Shown: piece after piece, positions 24,201-35,498 of the stretch
Layout of the letters: every line of letters starts with the position of its first letter
How positions within the stretch are numbered: the first letter of the stretch is position 1
Assembly: GCA_030704615.1 (NCBI GenBank)
Contig: CM060734.1
Span: 36,968,042-37,032,041, forward strand
Origin: Takakia lepidozioides
Taxonomy: Eukaryota > Streptophyta > Takakiopsida > Takakiales > Takakiaceae
Length of the DNA: 64,000 nt
Direction: 5' to 3'
Translations under genes and position numbers: made by a program
Notes under the pieces: generated by a model
The model's input: only the letters and a program-made list of their open reading frames with translations
Databases searched by the model: none
Told to the model about the DNA's origin: nothing

Positions 24201-24786
24201 CAAAAGTCTCCGGCAAGAACTTCACAGGCACCTGCTTCAAAGATTCCCAATCAATTCACCGCAACTCACTTTTGAATCCAGCCATTCCTCCCATCGCCCG
24301 CAATTTTGGAATGACACTACAAATCTCTTCTTCATCAGCTTCTCCAACCACAGTAGGAAGGACTGGATTTGGAATTTCACTTATGTCATCATCGGAAGAA
24401 TCCGAAAGCTCAACGATTGGAGTGGAGGACGTCTGTTCTTTTTTCACCACCACCTCCCTCTTGTCTTCAACGACCGAAGCAGCAGTCCCGGGCGTCACAT
24501 ATGACCCAAGGGACTTTCGCCGAGGCTCTCCAAGTACTCTGTATCGACCAGGACGCACTCTCCACTGGCTGATATGAGCCGTCTCATCACGGTTTTGGAA
24601 AGAGTATTTCAACAACTTCCCTTTAAGATCGTACACCTCTTTCTCTAAAAAGATGGAGCCATTCTGCAGCTGAAAACGGGTAGCCAAGACATGTTCCAGA
24701 ACAATTGCAAATCCATTGTCAAGGACTTCCTGGGAGAACGGCACTGGTTTGTCGTCAGAGAAGAACTCCGCTTCAGAGGAAGCCAT
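21282..24786 (-). pseudogene. MULE (Mutator-like) transposase with GCM/WRKY-like zinc finger and SWIM domain
   Basis: DNA transposase remnant in two exons: 24,786-22,784 and 22,666-21,282, joined in phase 0 with a GT..AG intron. Order: an acidic N-terminal region; a zinc-binding segment (VFRRTVCNGHLRCDNLNCRH near 24,040; HFGFHNHPVSKGDYRESVET near 23,790); then the MULE DDE core, TIAVYDM..SEDTESQ near 23,220 (first Asp), AGFMADSAQANFNAVRI near 23,130 (second Asp) and RTCLFHWTQSLEKHTK near 23,045 (Glu). Exon 2 ends in a SWIM zinc finger, HCTCPDFVNM..KFIPCKHL, at 21,490-21,390, read after a one-base shift. Defects: TGA at 24,256, TAA at 23,218 (family expects Gln), a frameshift near 23,180 and another near 21,490. 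Confidence 0.88.
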
Positions 24787-25967
24787 CTTCCTTCCTCGCG
24801 TACGTTTGTACCTTGCTATCGCAGATCTAGTGTAAATCGGTTTACTGATGTCTCCAGAACACAGTTGAAGAATGAGCAGAGAATATGGCGGAGGAAGCTC
24901 AGACAACGACTGTGCATATTATGTTATTCTTTCCAGATATGCAGCCGTCCATTTTAATTACTTTTCTTGTGGGCCCAATGGTGAGAGTATCCCTAGGAGC
25001 AGTGTCGGCAGCTGTTAAACCGTTAACCAGATCTAAAGGGAACTGAATGTAATAGAGCTGGAGGGATAAATCTGCAAGGAACCGAATATCATGAAATTAT
25101 AGCACTCACCAATTTAAGAATAAATGGGAAACAATAGGAAGATGAGAATCTAGAGTACCGTAGTAGGATAGCCGGTAAAGGCACTTGCCTGCCTAATAAT
25201 TCTTTTTGAGATTTTTTTTAAAGAAATTAGGCATCTTGGATGTGTAATTTTTTCAACTCAAAATAATGATCACAAAATGAAAACTCAAAAATATAAAAAT
25301 ACAGCCGCTGCCATGGATCAAAATTTGAAAAACTGAGTGCATAGATGACGTTTAAATGAATATCAATAAACCCAAAAACAAAGCCGACTTCCTGGAAGCA
25401 TGCCACAGGATCTGAGAATGGGATTGCAGATTAAGTAAATGTATCTTTATACTACTACCAATGATCATGCGCACCTGGAAAGTTTCAAATGTGAAACGAA
25501 TGTGGGGTTTGGCTAACAAGGATGACCGTGTATGATATTCCAAGATTTGTCATCAAACTCTCGTTCATTTACATTTATTTGTGTAAGACTGTGCGCCAAG
25601 ATTTCTGGGATTCGCTGTTATTTTTAAATATTGAAACCGTTCTAATAAAGAACACGCCGTTTTTTTTGGGCGACACACGTCAAACATCCATAACTGAATA
25701 CGAACAGCTGTACACCAATTGCTGGCATGTGCACTAATAAGGGAACGACTATGTGTAACAGTCACGCGAGAGGGAATCCGATGCTTCTAGATACACGCAA
25801 GAACGCAGGCAATCCCGCAAGAAATCGGGAGTCACTGCGTTTTTCTACTTTTCGCGCGTAGAGGGAGAGTGGTAGTCAAGCTGGAGAGGGTTCCTTCTAC
25901 AATACAAAAGAGAAGAAAGTCTCTTCATTTTACTTCCCTTAGAGAGAGACGCAGAACAAGAGAGCAA
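24787..25967. other. Spacer between the MULE and the ParB-MTase gene
   Basis: 5' flank of the minus-strand MULE, then unique A/T-rich sequence. From about 25,840 it should hold the leader of the plus-strand ParB-methyltransferase gene. No promoter motif could be assigned and no terminal inverted repeat found. Confidence 0.4.
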
Positions 25968-26264
25968 ATGACGAGGCGTCGTTTGTTGGAGAACACAGGG
26001 CTAAGGCAGCAGGTGAACGCAGAGACTGATTCAGAAGAGCAGACGGAGACTGAGGCAGCGGCTGTGACACAGTCGGCGATAAGAGTGCGCCAGCCTGTGG
26101 AGGCAGAGATGATTCGCAGGGACACTGAAGGAGGTGGAAGCACGCGGAACGCCGAACCGGGAGAAGGTCCAGAAACCCTAGAGCAGACAGAAATTCCAGC
26201 AGATGTGAGAGGGAAGAGGAAAACTGCAGAAGGGGATCAAATTTCAAAACCTAAGAAGGTGCCA
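25968..26264 (+). CDS. First exon of ParB-methyltransferase gene (basic/acidic leader)
   Basis: Open frame starting MTRRRLLENTGLRQQVNAET, rich in Arg, Glu and Gln, ending GKRKTAEGDQISKPKKVP at a good donor (CCA|GTAAGA, phase 0). Residues KRK and KPKK could be a nuclear localisation signal. It is attributed to the downstream gene because the phase-0 donor fits the phase-0 acceptor of the ParB-like exon whose acceptor lies at 29,598-29,599 (GAGGTTATA..). That exon now lies on the opposite strand. An upstream in-frame ATG at 25,869 is possible. By itself it has no recognisable domain. Confidence 0.5.
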
Positions 26265-26420
26265 GTAAGATTTATCTAACTTACATTTCATTGTTGAAGA
26301 TATGCGTAGAGATTGAGTGGAATGTCCCAGACAGGGATTGTCGCTACCGATTTGATTTCTACTCCTCTGCGAAGGGTTTACCGCACAATGAGTGGGTGAC
26401 TATCGGTACAGTCATTCACT

Positions 26421-27930
26421 GTTGTTCAGATCATACAGTCTGTCTGATTGCCTTTCAAGGAGTCCTTCCTCTTCCCTTCTTTAGCAGGAACTACTGAATT
26501 GCGAGCGTCGTTAACGCCATTCGGTTCTCCTCATGAGATTTATGTACCTATGTGTTTGAAGAAAGAGTGAGGGCCGGCATACCGTCAATCATCGTTGTTC
26601 AGACCATACAGTCTATCTGATTGCCTTTCGAGCAGTCCTTCCTCTTCCCATGCTGGCGACGATAATCACAGTGGAGTCAATCTGAATCTGCACTTACTGT
26701 CCGACCTAAACTATACTGAATGTCGTTGCCGCCAATCAGTTGCACATAGATGTCATTACACAACACCGATCCGACAGGTCGTTATCTTTTGTGATTGTCG
26801 TTAACGCCGTTCGCTATCACTCTCGCTTTTGTTTTGAATACGGCAGTATCAGCTTTGCTTGTGTAGATTGTGCTGAATTGTTTTACACCATTGATAGTGA
26901 GTTTCTTTGAGACAGAGTGATGGTCGTTACCGCCATTCACTATTTGCAAATTACTCAGTCAGAACTGAATGGCATCGTGCAGAAAATTGTGAGGTCGAAG
27001 CCTACAGGATCATAGGGGAAAGGATCTGGAGATGGGGACTAGTCCGCAAAAAGCTCAGAGAATACAGATGAAGCAATGAATCTGAAGTGCACTACCTTGA
27101 CAAGGTGGTAAGATGCAAGTAGAACAAAATGAAAAAAACATAGATTGAAATGGCTCTGAGAACTGCTCCAAGGACCTTTCAGGACCACACGACTGCTCCA
27201 GATGTGAATGTCGTCAACGCCATTCAAAACATTCCATTCAATAATACTGTAAATACACCCTAATCCAGGTGAATGCAAACTATCGTTTTGGAATGACACA
27301 GACATAGAAGTGAATGTCGTCAACGACATTCACTAATCAAGCCTAATTATTCCTCAAATGAAGCAAAATCACAGGATGGAAATCATAAACTCGAGTAAGG
27401 AAGCATCCAGGAAAACTCAATGCACATTCATAACGAACATATCACTAAGGACCTCACAACATCACTGTATGTGAATGGCGTCAACGCCATTCACAAAAAT
27501 ACCAAAAAGAAACCAATTACTTAGCTCCCAATCCATTTAAATTCAAATTGTCGCTGTTGAATAATACAGACACAGAAGTGAATGTCGTCAACGACATTCA
27601 CTTTGGATTTCTAATAACAGAGCTTATCAAGCCTCCAGATTCCTCGCAAGAGGCAGAAAACAATGCAGAACGACTGAATGTCTGCATTGACATTCAGCAA
27701 AATGAAGTGAAGAACCCTCACTGTAACCTCTATGGACATTACAAAAATTTACATGACTCTGAGGACCTCTCAACAACTCCGTATTTGAATGTCGTCAACG
27801 CCATTCAAGGACATTATCAATTCTATTCAGATACACTATAATTACACCCTTAGATCCTAACCAGGTGAATTCATATACTCGCTTAAGAATGACTCAGACA
27901 AAGAAGTGAATGTCGTCAACGACATTCAAT
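26421..27930. repeat. Array of ~22-bp palindromes in the first intron of the ParB-MTase gene
   Basis: Best copies have 10-bp arms TGAATGTCGT and ACGACATTCA around a 2-bp centre CA: 27,311-27,332, 27,579-27,600 and 27,907-27,928. A second type has GCCATTCA on the right: 27,205-27,226, 27,472-27,493 (perfect with GGCGT arms) and 27,786-27,807. A variant lies at 27,675-27,696, and degenerate copies at 26,503-26,524, 26,717-26,738, 26,791-26,814 and 26,918-26,939. The two main types alternate in a higher-order unit of about 267 bp, later about 314-328 bp. A separate ~56-bp direct repeat (26,421-26,476 and 26,594-26,649) starts the region. Palindrome arms are conserved better than the intervening sequence. 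Confidence 0.9.
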
Positions 27931-28009
27931 CTGGATCTATGATTGCAATCCTTATGAAGCCACATTTTTTCCCAAAAAAAACAGTAGAGTTTCAAGTTTG
28001 ACATTGCAC

Positions 28010-29597
28010 CTGTACACAACTCGCATCATGGCCCACTCTCCTCCAACCTGATTGTCAAAGTCGTTGGACCGTAAAATGTTACCATCTTTGGAGAACTCCC
28101 GGAAAAAACAGTATCTCCAGGTAAGACCTCTCCACTTCCTTATGTATGCCTCCAATGACATTTGGGGAGGGGAAACAATCGAAATGTTCAGGTCCTTCAA
28201 AGTCTGATCCAGTACAATGACGGCGCGCTTTTCGAGCTGCAAATAGTATATTTGTCAGAATTGCAAATAAGATACTCATCACATACTTGAAGAGAAGAAA
28301 ACAACATGTTTGAATACACACCTGACTCCAAAATGTAGCCTTGTGGAGCCAGTTATCAAACACCAAATCACTGATTCCTTCCACCTTTGTGCCAGGCTGT
28401 ATGGTGCTCTTTGGGAACTGATTCAAGTCCTTTACTGTTTGATCTGAGTTCCATATCTCCAGCCACCTTATTTTTGTTTGTGGGTCGACCATCGATATGG
28501 CCAGCCGGTGCAATTTCTCCTGCTGCATCTCCGGATGCACATGCTTGTCATAGTGTGTTTTGATCTGCTAAAGGAACTCAGGACCAAGTCCAGGATCTAC
28601 TATTCTAAGCTGCTTTCCGAAGGCGGACATCAATTTGGTTCTTCGCATTTCAAACTCCTTCTTTATTGCAGCTTCCACACGCTTTGATGTCCTTAGTTCT
28701 TCTGGTGTAGTGCGGTAATATTCGGATTTTCTCTTCTCAGCTGCCTCTGCCAGTTCTTGCTGCATTGATTCAAGTAGTGATTAGCTCCGAAGGGACTACA
28801 AACATGTATTCGAAAAGTAAACAGAGTACAGACTCGGGCTTACCGCATACATGTACTCCAGAAACGCCTCTCGTGTCAAAGAATACCAAGTGCCTGCAGC
28901 TCTTCCTGTTTCGCACTTCTTGATGATATTGGGTGGTAGTACTGTCCGAAAATCATCCAGCTTCATCAGACCAATCCTCTGAATTCGGAATAGTGTGTGA
29001 ACCAAGCTTGTTGTCACATGCGATTTTTCTGTCGATCTGCAAAAACATTGGAAACATTGCATTCCTTAACACTGTTTTTTGAGGATTAATAAGACACTAC
29101 AGAGGGAATGAAATGTCCTGGATGACTTACTTGTTCACGTCGTGCATAGCTGTAAGAAGCCTAGCGATGTCGTTTCTAGGATCCAAAACCATTGCCTCCA
29201 CAGCAACATGCTTGTCTTTGTCTTTTGCATGGTGTTTCTGAATGTATCCCATCCATGCCAGCAATCGGTGGTTGCCGTCCCAGACGTAGAACATGTGGTT
29301 GCAGAATTGCTGGGTGTTCTTTCCCATCATGAGGCCCAGCTCGAACTCCTCATTGGCATCTTTCCAGCACTCATCCCAGTTATCACTGATCTCTGGAGAC
29401 ACTAATGTGCTTTTCCCATTTATATCCGTCAGTGACACATAAAAAACTTGTGCACCAAGTCTATATCCATGCACAAAATCACTCTCCAATTTTGTTATGT
29501 CATGGGAAAGAGGTGGACGCACAACAGACATTGATATCATCCGGCACAGTGGGATGTCCAGACGCCCTCCAGATACGAGCATGTCCCTTATAACCTC
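28010..29597 (-). pseudogene. ParB-like domain exons of the ParB-MTase gene (inverted block)
   Basis: Four minus-strand exons, 29,597-29,131, 29,036-28,844, 28,759-28,322 and 28,236-28,010, with GT..AG introns and matching phases (AA|A, 0, 0, leaving AG at the end). Exon 1 has the ParB-type signature FYVWDGNHRLLAWMGYI followed by AVEAMVLDPRNDIARLLTAM; in ParB/Sulfiredoxin-like proteins the DGNHR box binds nucleotide. Later exons (VFDNWLHKATFWSQ, MSLEAYIRKWRGLTWRYCFF) are unrecognised. A TAG at 28,568-28,570 interrupts exon 3. The first exon has an acceptor but no upstream partner on this strand. Its last donor (AG|GTGCAA) completes codon AGG with the plus-strand exon at 29,667. The block therefore appears to have been flipped in place. 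Confidence 0.7.
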
Positions 29598-29666
29598 CTG
29601 AGAGTTTACCTTCTAGAATGACATGAGTTCTGCTTTTGTGGGTTGGGATTTATCTCCTTTTTTCAG

Positions 29667-31854
29667 GTACACGAAATATGTGCTTATGGAAGGAAATCAC
29701 CTGAGCGGAATTCCAGACTATCTTGACATGTGGTCGGACCCTGCAAACGATCCAACCATGTATACTGCATGGATATTGGGGGACTGGAGTCCTTCTCACT
29801 TCAGAGACTGTGGGTGGTACCTTGACTGCCCACCGGAGCATACGACCTTTCAAGAACAGCATATGAAATACTTGAACAATAACGCTGAGATGCTGGCGCC
29901 TTTGACTGACGAAGAGTACCAATGAAACATAGCAACATTGGCTGCCAAGGAGCCTGATGCTCAAGGAACGCCGTAGAAGGGAAAGAAGGCGGGCCGCAAA
30001 CCAAAAGACAAGGCTGTTGATGTCATAGCCATCTCACCAGCAAAGCCAAAGGACAAAGACAAGTCCAAAGAGAAGGAAAAGGACAAGGGGAAGGAGAATG
30101 AAAAGGAGATGGAGAGTGGGCAGGACTTTACTGCTGGAAGATATACCCGCACTCTTTAGTGCGTGTTCGATGCCAAGCCACACCCTTCCCGTTCTGATTC
30201 AGCAGGAGAGATGAAAATTGTTAATGAGGGTTGGCTTTCGATGATGCAGAGTCGAAAGAGAGGATACACTAGGGTGCCATCCCCTACCTGGGACAATATA
30301 ATCTCATTCCTCAATCTGGTGAGAATTCCAGTTTCTTTCCTTTTTCTCTGAAAGTTTCGTTGGCAGTATTTCAGTCTCGTTCTTTGAAAACATTCTTGCC
30401 ATCGTTTTTATAAAAAACATGTCTGTTGCAGGTGAGCACAGGTCCCTCCTTCGTGTGCGGTGTGCAGAAAACTTATGCGGCCGACATTGTCATTCTCGAC
30501 ATCCCGGATGGCCAGGCTGTGCCAGAAGTTCTTCCAAAGGGCAAGACGCCAGGCTGGAACAAATTCGAGGACAACTACTGGAGTTGGGTGTTCGGGTTCT
30601 GTAACAACTTCCTCTCTGATGCAGGGACACTCCTGCTTTTTCAGTCATGTGACAATGATAGTCGTCGGGCATTGGCATCATACCTCAAGTCTTCAGGGTT
30701 TGAAGTTTTGCGCACATGGAATTGTGTGAACAGCCTCTACCTTGTGAAAGGGGGTTTCCCTGGTCAGCTGGTATGCCGTCTCCCTTCTGCTTGTGCTTTC
30801 ATCATGAGTTTCAATGTTCTCTGCAGCTCCACTCTAGTAGAATGTGTTATGATCGACACCGATCATCACCGATTCATGATTTTTTTTGTGTCTGAGTTCT
30901 GAATAGCCGATGTACACACTTCCACTATAGATTGTGTTTACCACACTAACCTGCTATCTTTGGCAGACGAGGATGTTCGAGGCGATCTGCCTGCGGAGGA
31001 TTCGCACCTCAAAGACATCATCCTCCATCCGCAGCTTTGAGATTTCTGACCAGGGTTGTTTCATCAACCCCCCCTATGAGCCCCATGTCGATGACATTTT
31101 GTACAATTCATGCAGTCCAGTCAGACTCTGAAGAGATCAGATGGCACTCCCTGGAGAGGTGCAAAGGAAAAGTCCCCAGCGTTCATGCAAATACTGCTGG
31201 AGTTATGCAGCCACCGCTCTGCACGGGTGGTCGATCTTTCTGTGTACATGTTCGTTTTTTCCCTTCCGAATTGGTTTTCTTTCAACAGTTTCATCTGCTT
31301 AAATCCCCCCCTCCAACTGTTCATGTTCTCCTGTCTGGTGCAGGAGCAACTTACCATGCATGCAAGGCAGGCGGAAGAAGCCTTTTTGGCATGGAGGGTG
31401 ATTCTGACCTCTACAACACAATGCTCCTCCCCCTTTTGTCTGGCTCCACTTCAGGCACACAGACTGATCGGATTCAAATTCGAAATGATGACGATCCCGA
31501 AGATAAGCAGGTCGACAACGACTTTTCATGTGAGTAAGTGCTAAACCCTCTTTGGGAGTCATACTCAATTTCTCAATAACATCAAAGTTACAGTAATAAC
31601 TTTTTCAGGCTGTCAGCGGTGGATCTTCAGGAGATACAGTCATTTCTGGCGAGTCTGTTTTCGACAGCCCCCTTTCCAATTTTATGCTTCCTGTTTATGC
31701 CGAAGCAATGACACTTCACGCGGCCGAGTCCCTATCCCCTGACTTTTTAGTGGCCAGCCGTAGGTGTATCCAGCGTGGGTCCGGTGTTCTAAAATACTTA
31801 GACTTAGATGCAAAGGAAGCGGGGATACATTGTACTGACTCTGAGTCAGACTGA
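29667..31854 (+). pseudogene. DNA N4/N6-methyltransferase-like part of the ParB-MTase gene (beta-class order)
   Basis: Exons 29,667-30,318, 30,432-30,770, about 30,967-31,240, about 31,341-31,500 and 31,609-31,854 (TGA). Exon 1 has RYTKYVLMEGNH, GDWSPSHFRDCGWYLDCPPE and a Lys-rich linker. Exon 2 (TYAADIVILDIPDGQ, DAGTLLLFQSCDNDSRRAL, SGFEVLRTWN) follows the middle of the N6_N4_Mtase family; the motif IV position reads DIPD rather than DPPY, though NPPY occurs at 31,066-31,077. Next come KEKSPAFMQILLELCS and VVDLS..GATYHACKAGGRSLFGMEGD, matching motifs X and I in the beta order IV-X-I. The last exon is acidic. Defects: TGA 29,923, TAG 29,974, TAG 30,157, a frameshift near 31,110 and a phase mismatch before the motif I exon. 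Confidence 0.7.
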
Positions 31855-31989
31855 ACTGTATTCTTTTAATATTCATTTTCATACTATCTGGAAAACGTTG
31901 AATCCCCTTCCTCCACCGTAGTTGTTCCTTTAGAACAAATAATAATCACAGAATCAACTTTCATTTAAATTGCAATATGTATGAATCCA

Positions 31990-32345
31990 TCTCACAAACC
32001 TCCCTGACTCTTCTCATATCCATTGTGCATTCATCTACAGTGTATTCATGCGTGCTCCATTCATGAATTTTTTCCTTTGTTCAACATCCATTGTACATTC
32101 ATCCTCTGTACTCTTTAATCCACCCCACAAACCTTCCACACTCATTTCATATACGTTGTGCATTCGTCAAAAGTTTTGGTCATGCATCTTCCTGTCATGA
32201 ATTTTTGTCATTGCTCAACGTCCATTATACATTCATCCATTTTACTCTTATCCATCCCTCATTCATCCATCTACATTCATTTTTCACACTCATCCATCTG
32301 TTTATCATCCAACTGTACATTCATCCATCCTTTATTCAATGCCTT
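31990..32345. repeat. Degenerate CATTCATCCA-type tandem repeat
   Basis: Runs of (c)attcatcca, catccattgtacattcat and close variants, irregularly spaced. Low complexity. The open frames over it (Ser/His/Ile/Leu-rich) are artefacts of the repeat. Confidence 0.75.
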
Positions 32346-32530
32346 TTATTATGTCGTCCAGCTTGTTTCCGCGGTAAAGGGTGCCAATCCGCGGGAATAC
32401 ACTCCACTTCTTTCTGGGCGCGTGGTGGCCATGGTTACAGGTTTAGCAAGCAAACATCACTTGCCTCGTTCTCGACTTATTTTCTTCTCTTTGGCTGAGA
32501 GCTAGATTTGCCTGCATCTATTTGCAGGGA

Positions 32531-33095
32531 GACTGCAGTAGTCCTCAACCTTGATGATCCGGATGTGTGGACACAAGCATGTGCCCAGCGGACAGAGTTG
32601 TTCAAGAGAGTCATGCCTATGGCTTTTGAGAACTTTGCTATTGCCCAACACTGAGACATATTGAGGTACGCCACTATACATGGACGGGGATATCGGCCAG
32701 GTGTTCGGCGTTTCCACCTTGGGGACTATATGTATCTGCAGCAGACAACACCAACGACCTTGGATGTCACAACAGGGCGTGTGATTCTAAGGGTCAGGGA
32801 GGTGTTGCCTTCAGGAGTGTTAATTCTGGAGGGTCGAGATGGCATGATATGGAAGGACCATGTGCGCAATTGTGCGCCATGTCACCTTCTACATGTGGAT
32901 GAGATGATAGATCCCAACTTTGCAGTGGTACCTGCAGGGTTGCGTTGCATGCTATGTGGGCATGCTGGTGGTGCCGCGACCATGTTGGTATATGACAAAT
33001 GCTCAAGGGGGTGGCACATGGGATGCTTGACACCGCCACTTGAGGAGGTTCCTAGTGGAGAATGGTTGTGTCCACAATGCCTCGGACATAGGTAG
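32531..33095 (+). pseudogene. Ty3/gypsy integrase C-terminus fused to a PHD finger (fragment)
   Basis: One frame with a single TGA (32,652-32,654): AQRTELFKRVMPMAFENFAI, then RYATIHGRGYRP, GDYMYLQQTTPTTLDVTTGR and VILRVREVLPSGVLILEGRD (integrase tail). This is followed by a PHD-type finger: CMLCGHAGGAATM, YDKCSRGWHMGCLTPPLEEV, WLCPQC. The third zinc-binding Cys is replaced by Tyr (VYDKC). The family context expects Arg at the TGA (QH[R]D). It belongs to the same type of element as the methyltransferase-bearing retrotransposon at 36.6-41.8 kb. The 5' remainder is absent here. Confidence 0.8.
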
Positions 33096-33350
33096 TGGGC
33101 ATGACAATTGTGGAGTTGACAAGTGATCGAAGGTCTAGCTGATGGGAGCTCAACGCCATGGATACTTAATTGAAGATCATGGATTGTAGGAAGGCAAGTA
33201 ATGATGGGGCTACTTTTGCACCCGACCTCTTGATCTACTGACTTTAGATACTGGGACATGTGCGATTGAAGACCAAGCGATGATCTTATTGAGATGGATA
33301 CTTATCAGCTATCCGGTGTTAGAGGGACCTAATCACCAGGTACGGGGGCG

Positions 33351-33887
33351 ATTGTGGCATAGCCTTCTAGGATTGTGTGCTTAGAATGTATGGTGGACAA
33401 CGATGTATGTTGTGGCATGATGCTTAGGTGCACAACAGCTGTCATGGTTTTAGTCATGGTTATCTAGAATTACCTACTTCTAGTTAACTACGATATTTTG
33501 GATATTTATATTTGTATTTTGTGTGTTGGAACTTCATTTGGTCTCATATGCCAAGTGAGGTGTCAAACCTCACTTGGGACATGGGGATGGGTTTTCCCCT
33601 TGTGAGTGTGGAGGAGGGCTCATCTTCTTGTAGTTGAGCCTCCATGAGCATCTCTCACCTCCATAGCTCTAGGTATTGAGAGGGAGTGTGTTGAGGGCTT
33701 TGTAGGGTGGATTCCCTTAGCAAGGGTGCCCTTGGCTTGACTTAGTTTATGTGATTGAGTGGATTCATGAGTGGAGTGTTTCCCTTGTGTTCACTTTCAT
33801 TATCATTGTGGCATAGCCTTCTAGGATTGTGTGCTTAGAATGTATGGTGGACAACGATGTATGTTGTGGCATGATGCTTAGGTGCAC
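33351..33887. repeat. 83-bp perfect direct repeat, 454 bp apart
   Basis: 33,351-33,433 and 33,805-33,887 are identical over 83 bases (starting attgtggcatagccttctag). The 371 bases between begin TGTCATGG a few bases in and end ..TTTCATTATCA, like a short LTR-sized block just downstream of the integrase-PHD fragment. Identity without a single mismatch implies a recent duplication. Confidence 0.85.
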
Positions 33888-35498
33888 GACATGTTCTTGC
33901 ATATGCACCCTAATGCTGAAAGTCTTATTAGTGTCTCGTGCTATTATATCCTGGTTTTTGGCATCTGATTGACCATGATAGATCTGCTGTCATGATGGTC
34001 ATTAGATGAGTAGAATTTATTATGCCTTGCACTTATAATGAGGTGTCTGAGAGTGTTCATATTAGTGCATTTTTCTTGAGGATGCAGCTTGTTTTGAAGG
34101 GTAGGGTTGATTTTTTCAGTTCGTCGTAGATTTTTGAGTCGTTTTTTGTCTCCTCATATTTGAGTGACATGGTCTGTTGGTGTGAAGGGTAATTCCTCAC
34201 TGATAGGTTCCACAATTATGGCACCAGATTGCACAAACTACCTTAAATCTTGACCAAGATTCCCTTTGAATTGAAGAATGTAGTGAAAGGGCACATCTTG
34301 GCATGTGCCCTCTTCTGAGACAGTGAAACCCTTTGGTCATGTCGGGAATTGAGGTCTCCTCCTTACGTGCATGGAATTGTACCACTGAATGGAATGTTGT
34401 CGGATGCTGGCTCGGGACAACATTGTGCAGTGCTTTATAAAGCGTGATAGAACAACTTCCACTTATCAGCTCTTCCTGGGGTTGCCACCTAGTAAGTCCC
34501 TGCCTCCTTCTTTGTGGATGTCTCGGGTGGCTGTCCAATAGATTTGTCATTATGAGCACTAGTGGTAAGCATGGCCATCTATGTGTGTGCCTTTTTGTTC
34601 TAACATGGGTGGTTCCTGTTATGTAGCTTATGTTATGTCATGAGTCTCCCTCCAATTGCTTTGCCACTAGGCTTCAGTTCCCTCCATTTTTGCAACTTTC
34701 CCTCTTTGACTTGACATTTACATTCAGTCACAGAGAGTCTCCAGCCTTTGAAGCAGGATGAGCTAGATGGATTCCACTTGTGGTTGGTATGTGGATGGCC
34801 GTAGTAGCCATTTCTTAGCTGCTTGCCATGGAACTCAAGTACCCTACTATGGTGGGGATCCACGAAGTTTGGAGTTGCATGGGGAGCCATTTGCTAGTCT
34901 TAGAATATATGTAAACAGTCGCACTGCAAGGTTGTTGTGCTCAAGTATAGCAAGTGTGTTACTGGGAAATGCCAGCTATTGAGCATTGTAATTGTCAAAA
35001 AGTCTTTGGTAGCCACTGTTAAGTGGTGCTTGAGAAGGTTTGAAGGGGGGCATCTGAAACAAGGTTGCTTTGGCAGTGGACGATCATTGGAGTGAAAGAG
35101 ATAAGAATAAAGGTGTTTGGTCTGTGTTGTGTGCAGGATGGTTGTGCAAGTGTTTAGTAAATTGGCAGGGCACTGTGCCCTCTTTTGTTTTTGGTTATTG
35201 TAGATTATATATATTTTTGATATGGTCTTCCTTGTATGAAATTTGTGCAGTCCTAGTTGAAAATGGGAAGTTCTATTTGGCTGCACGAAAGTTTTGGCGG
35301 GCCACCAACACTGACTACATTATTTCCCTTAACGCAGAAGACATGTCACGAGGGAGCAATACATATGTGGGAAAACTGCGGTAAGTTACACCCTTTCTCT
35401 CTCACTCTTTCTCTGTCCCTTGTATGGATAAACATTTGGTTTCAGATGTAGAACATTGACAATATGGGGCTCCACAGAGTAAATCTCCATCAGCTAAG
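33888..35498. other. No recognisable gene
   Basis: Contains only short frames without domains. It may be retrotransposon flanking sequence. T-rich stretches near 34,090-34,150. Confidence 0.4.

Noticed and set aside
23578-24577. Plus-strand frames of 164 to 203 codons
   Set aside because: Antisense to the first MULE exon, with no domain similarity.
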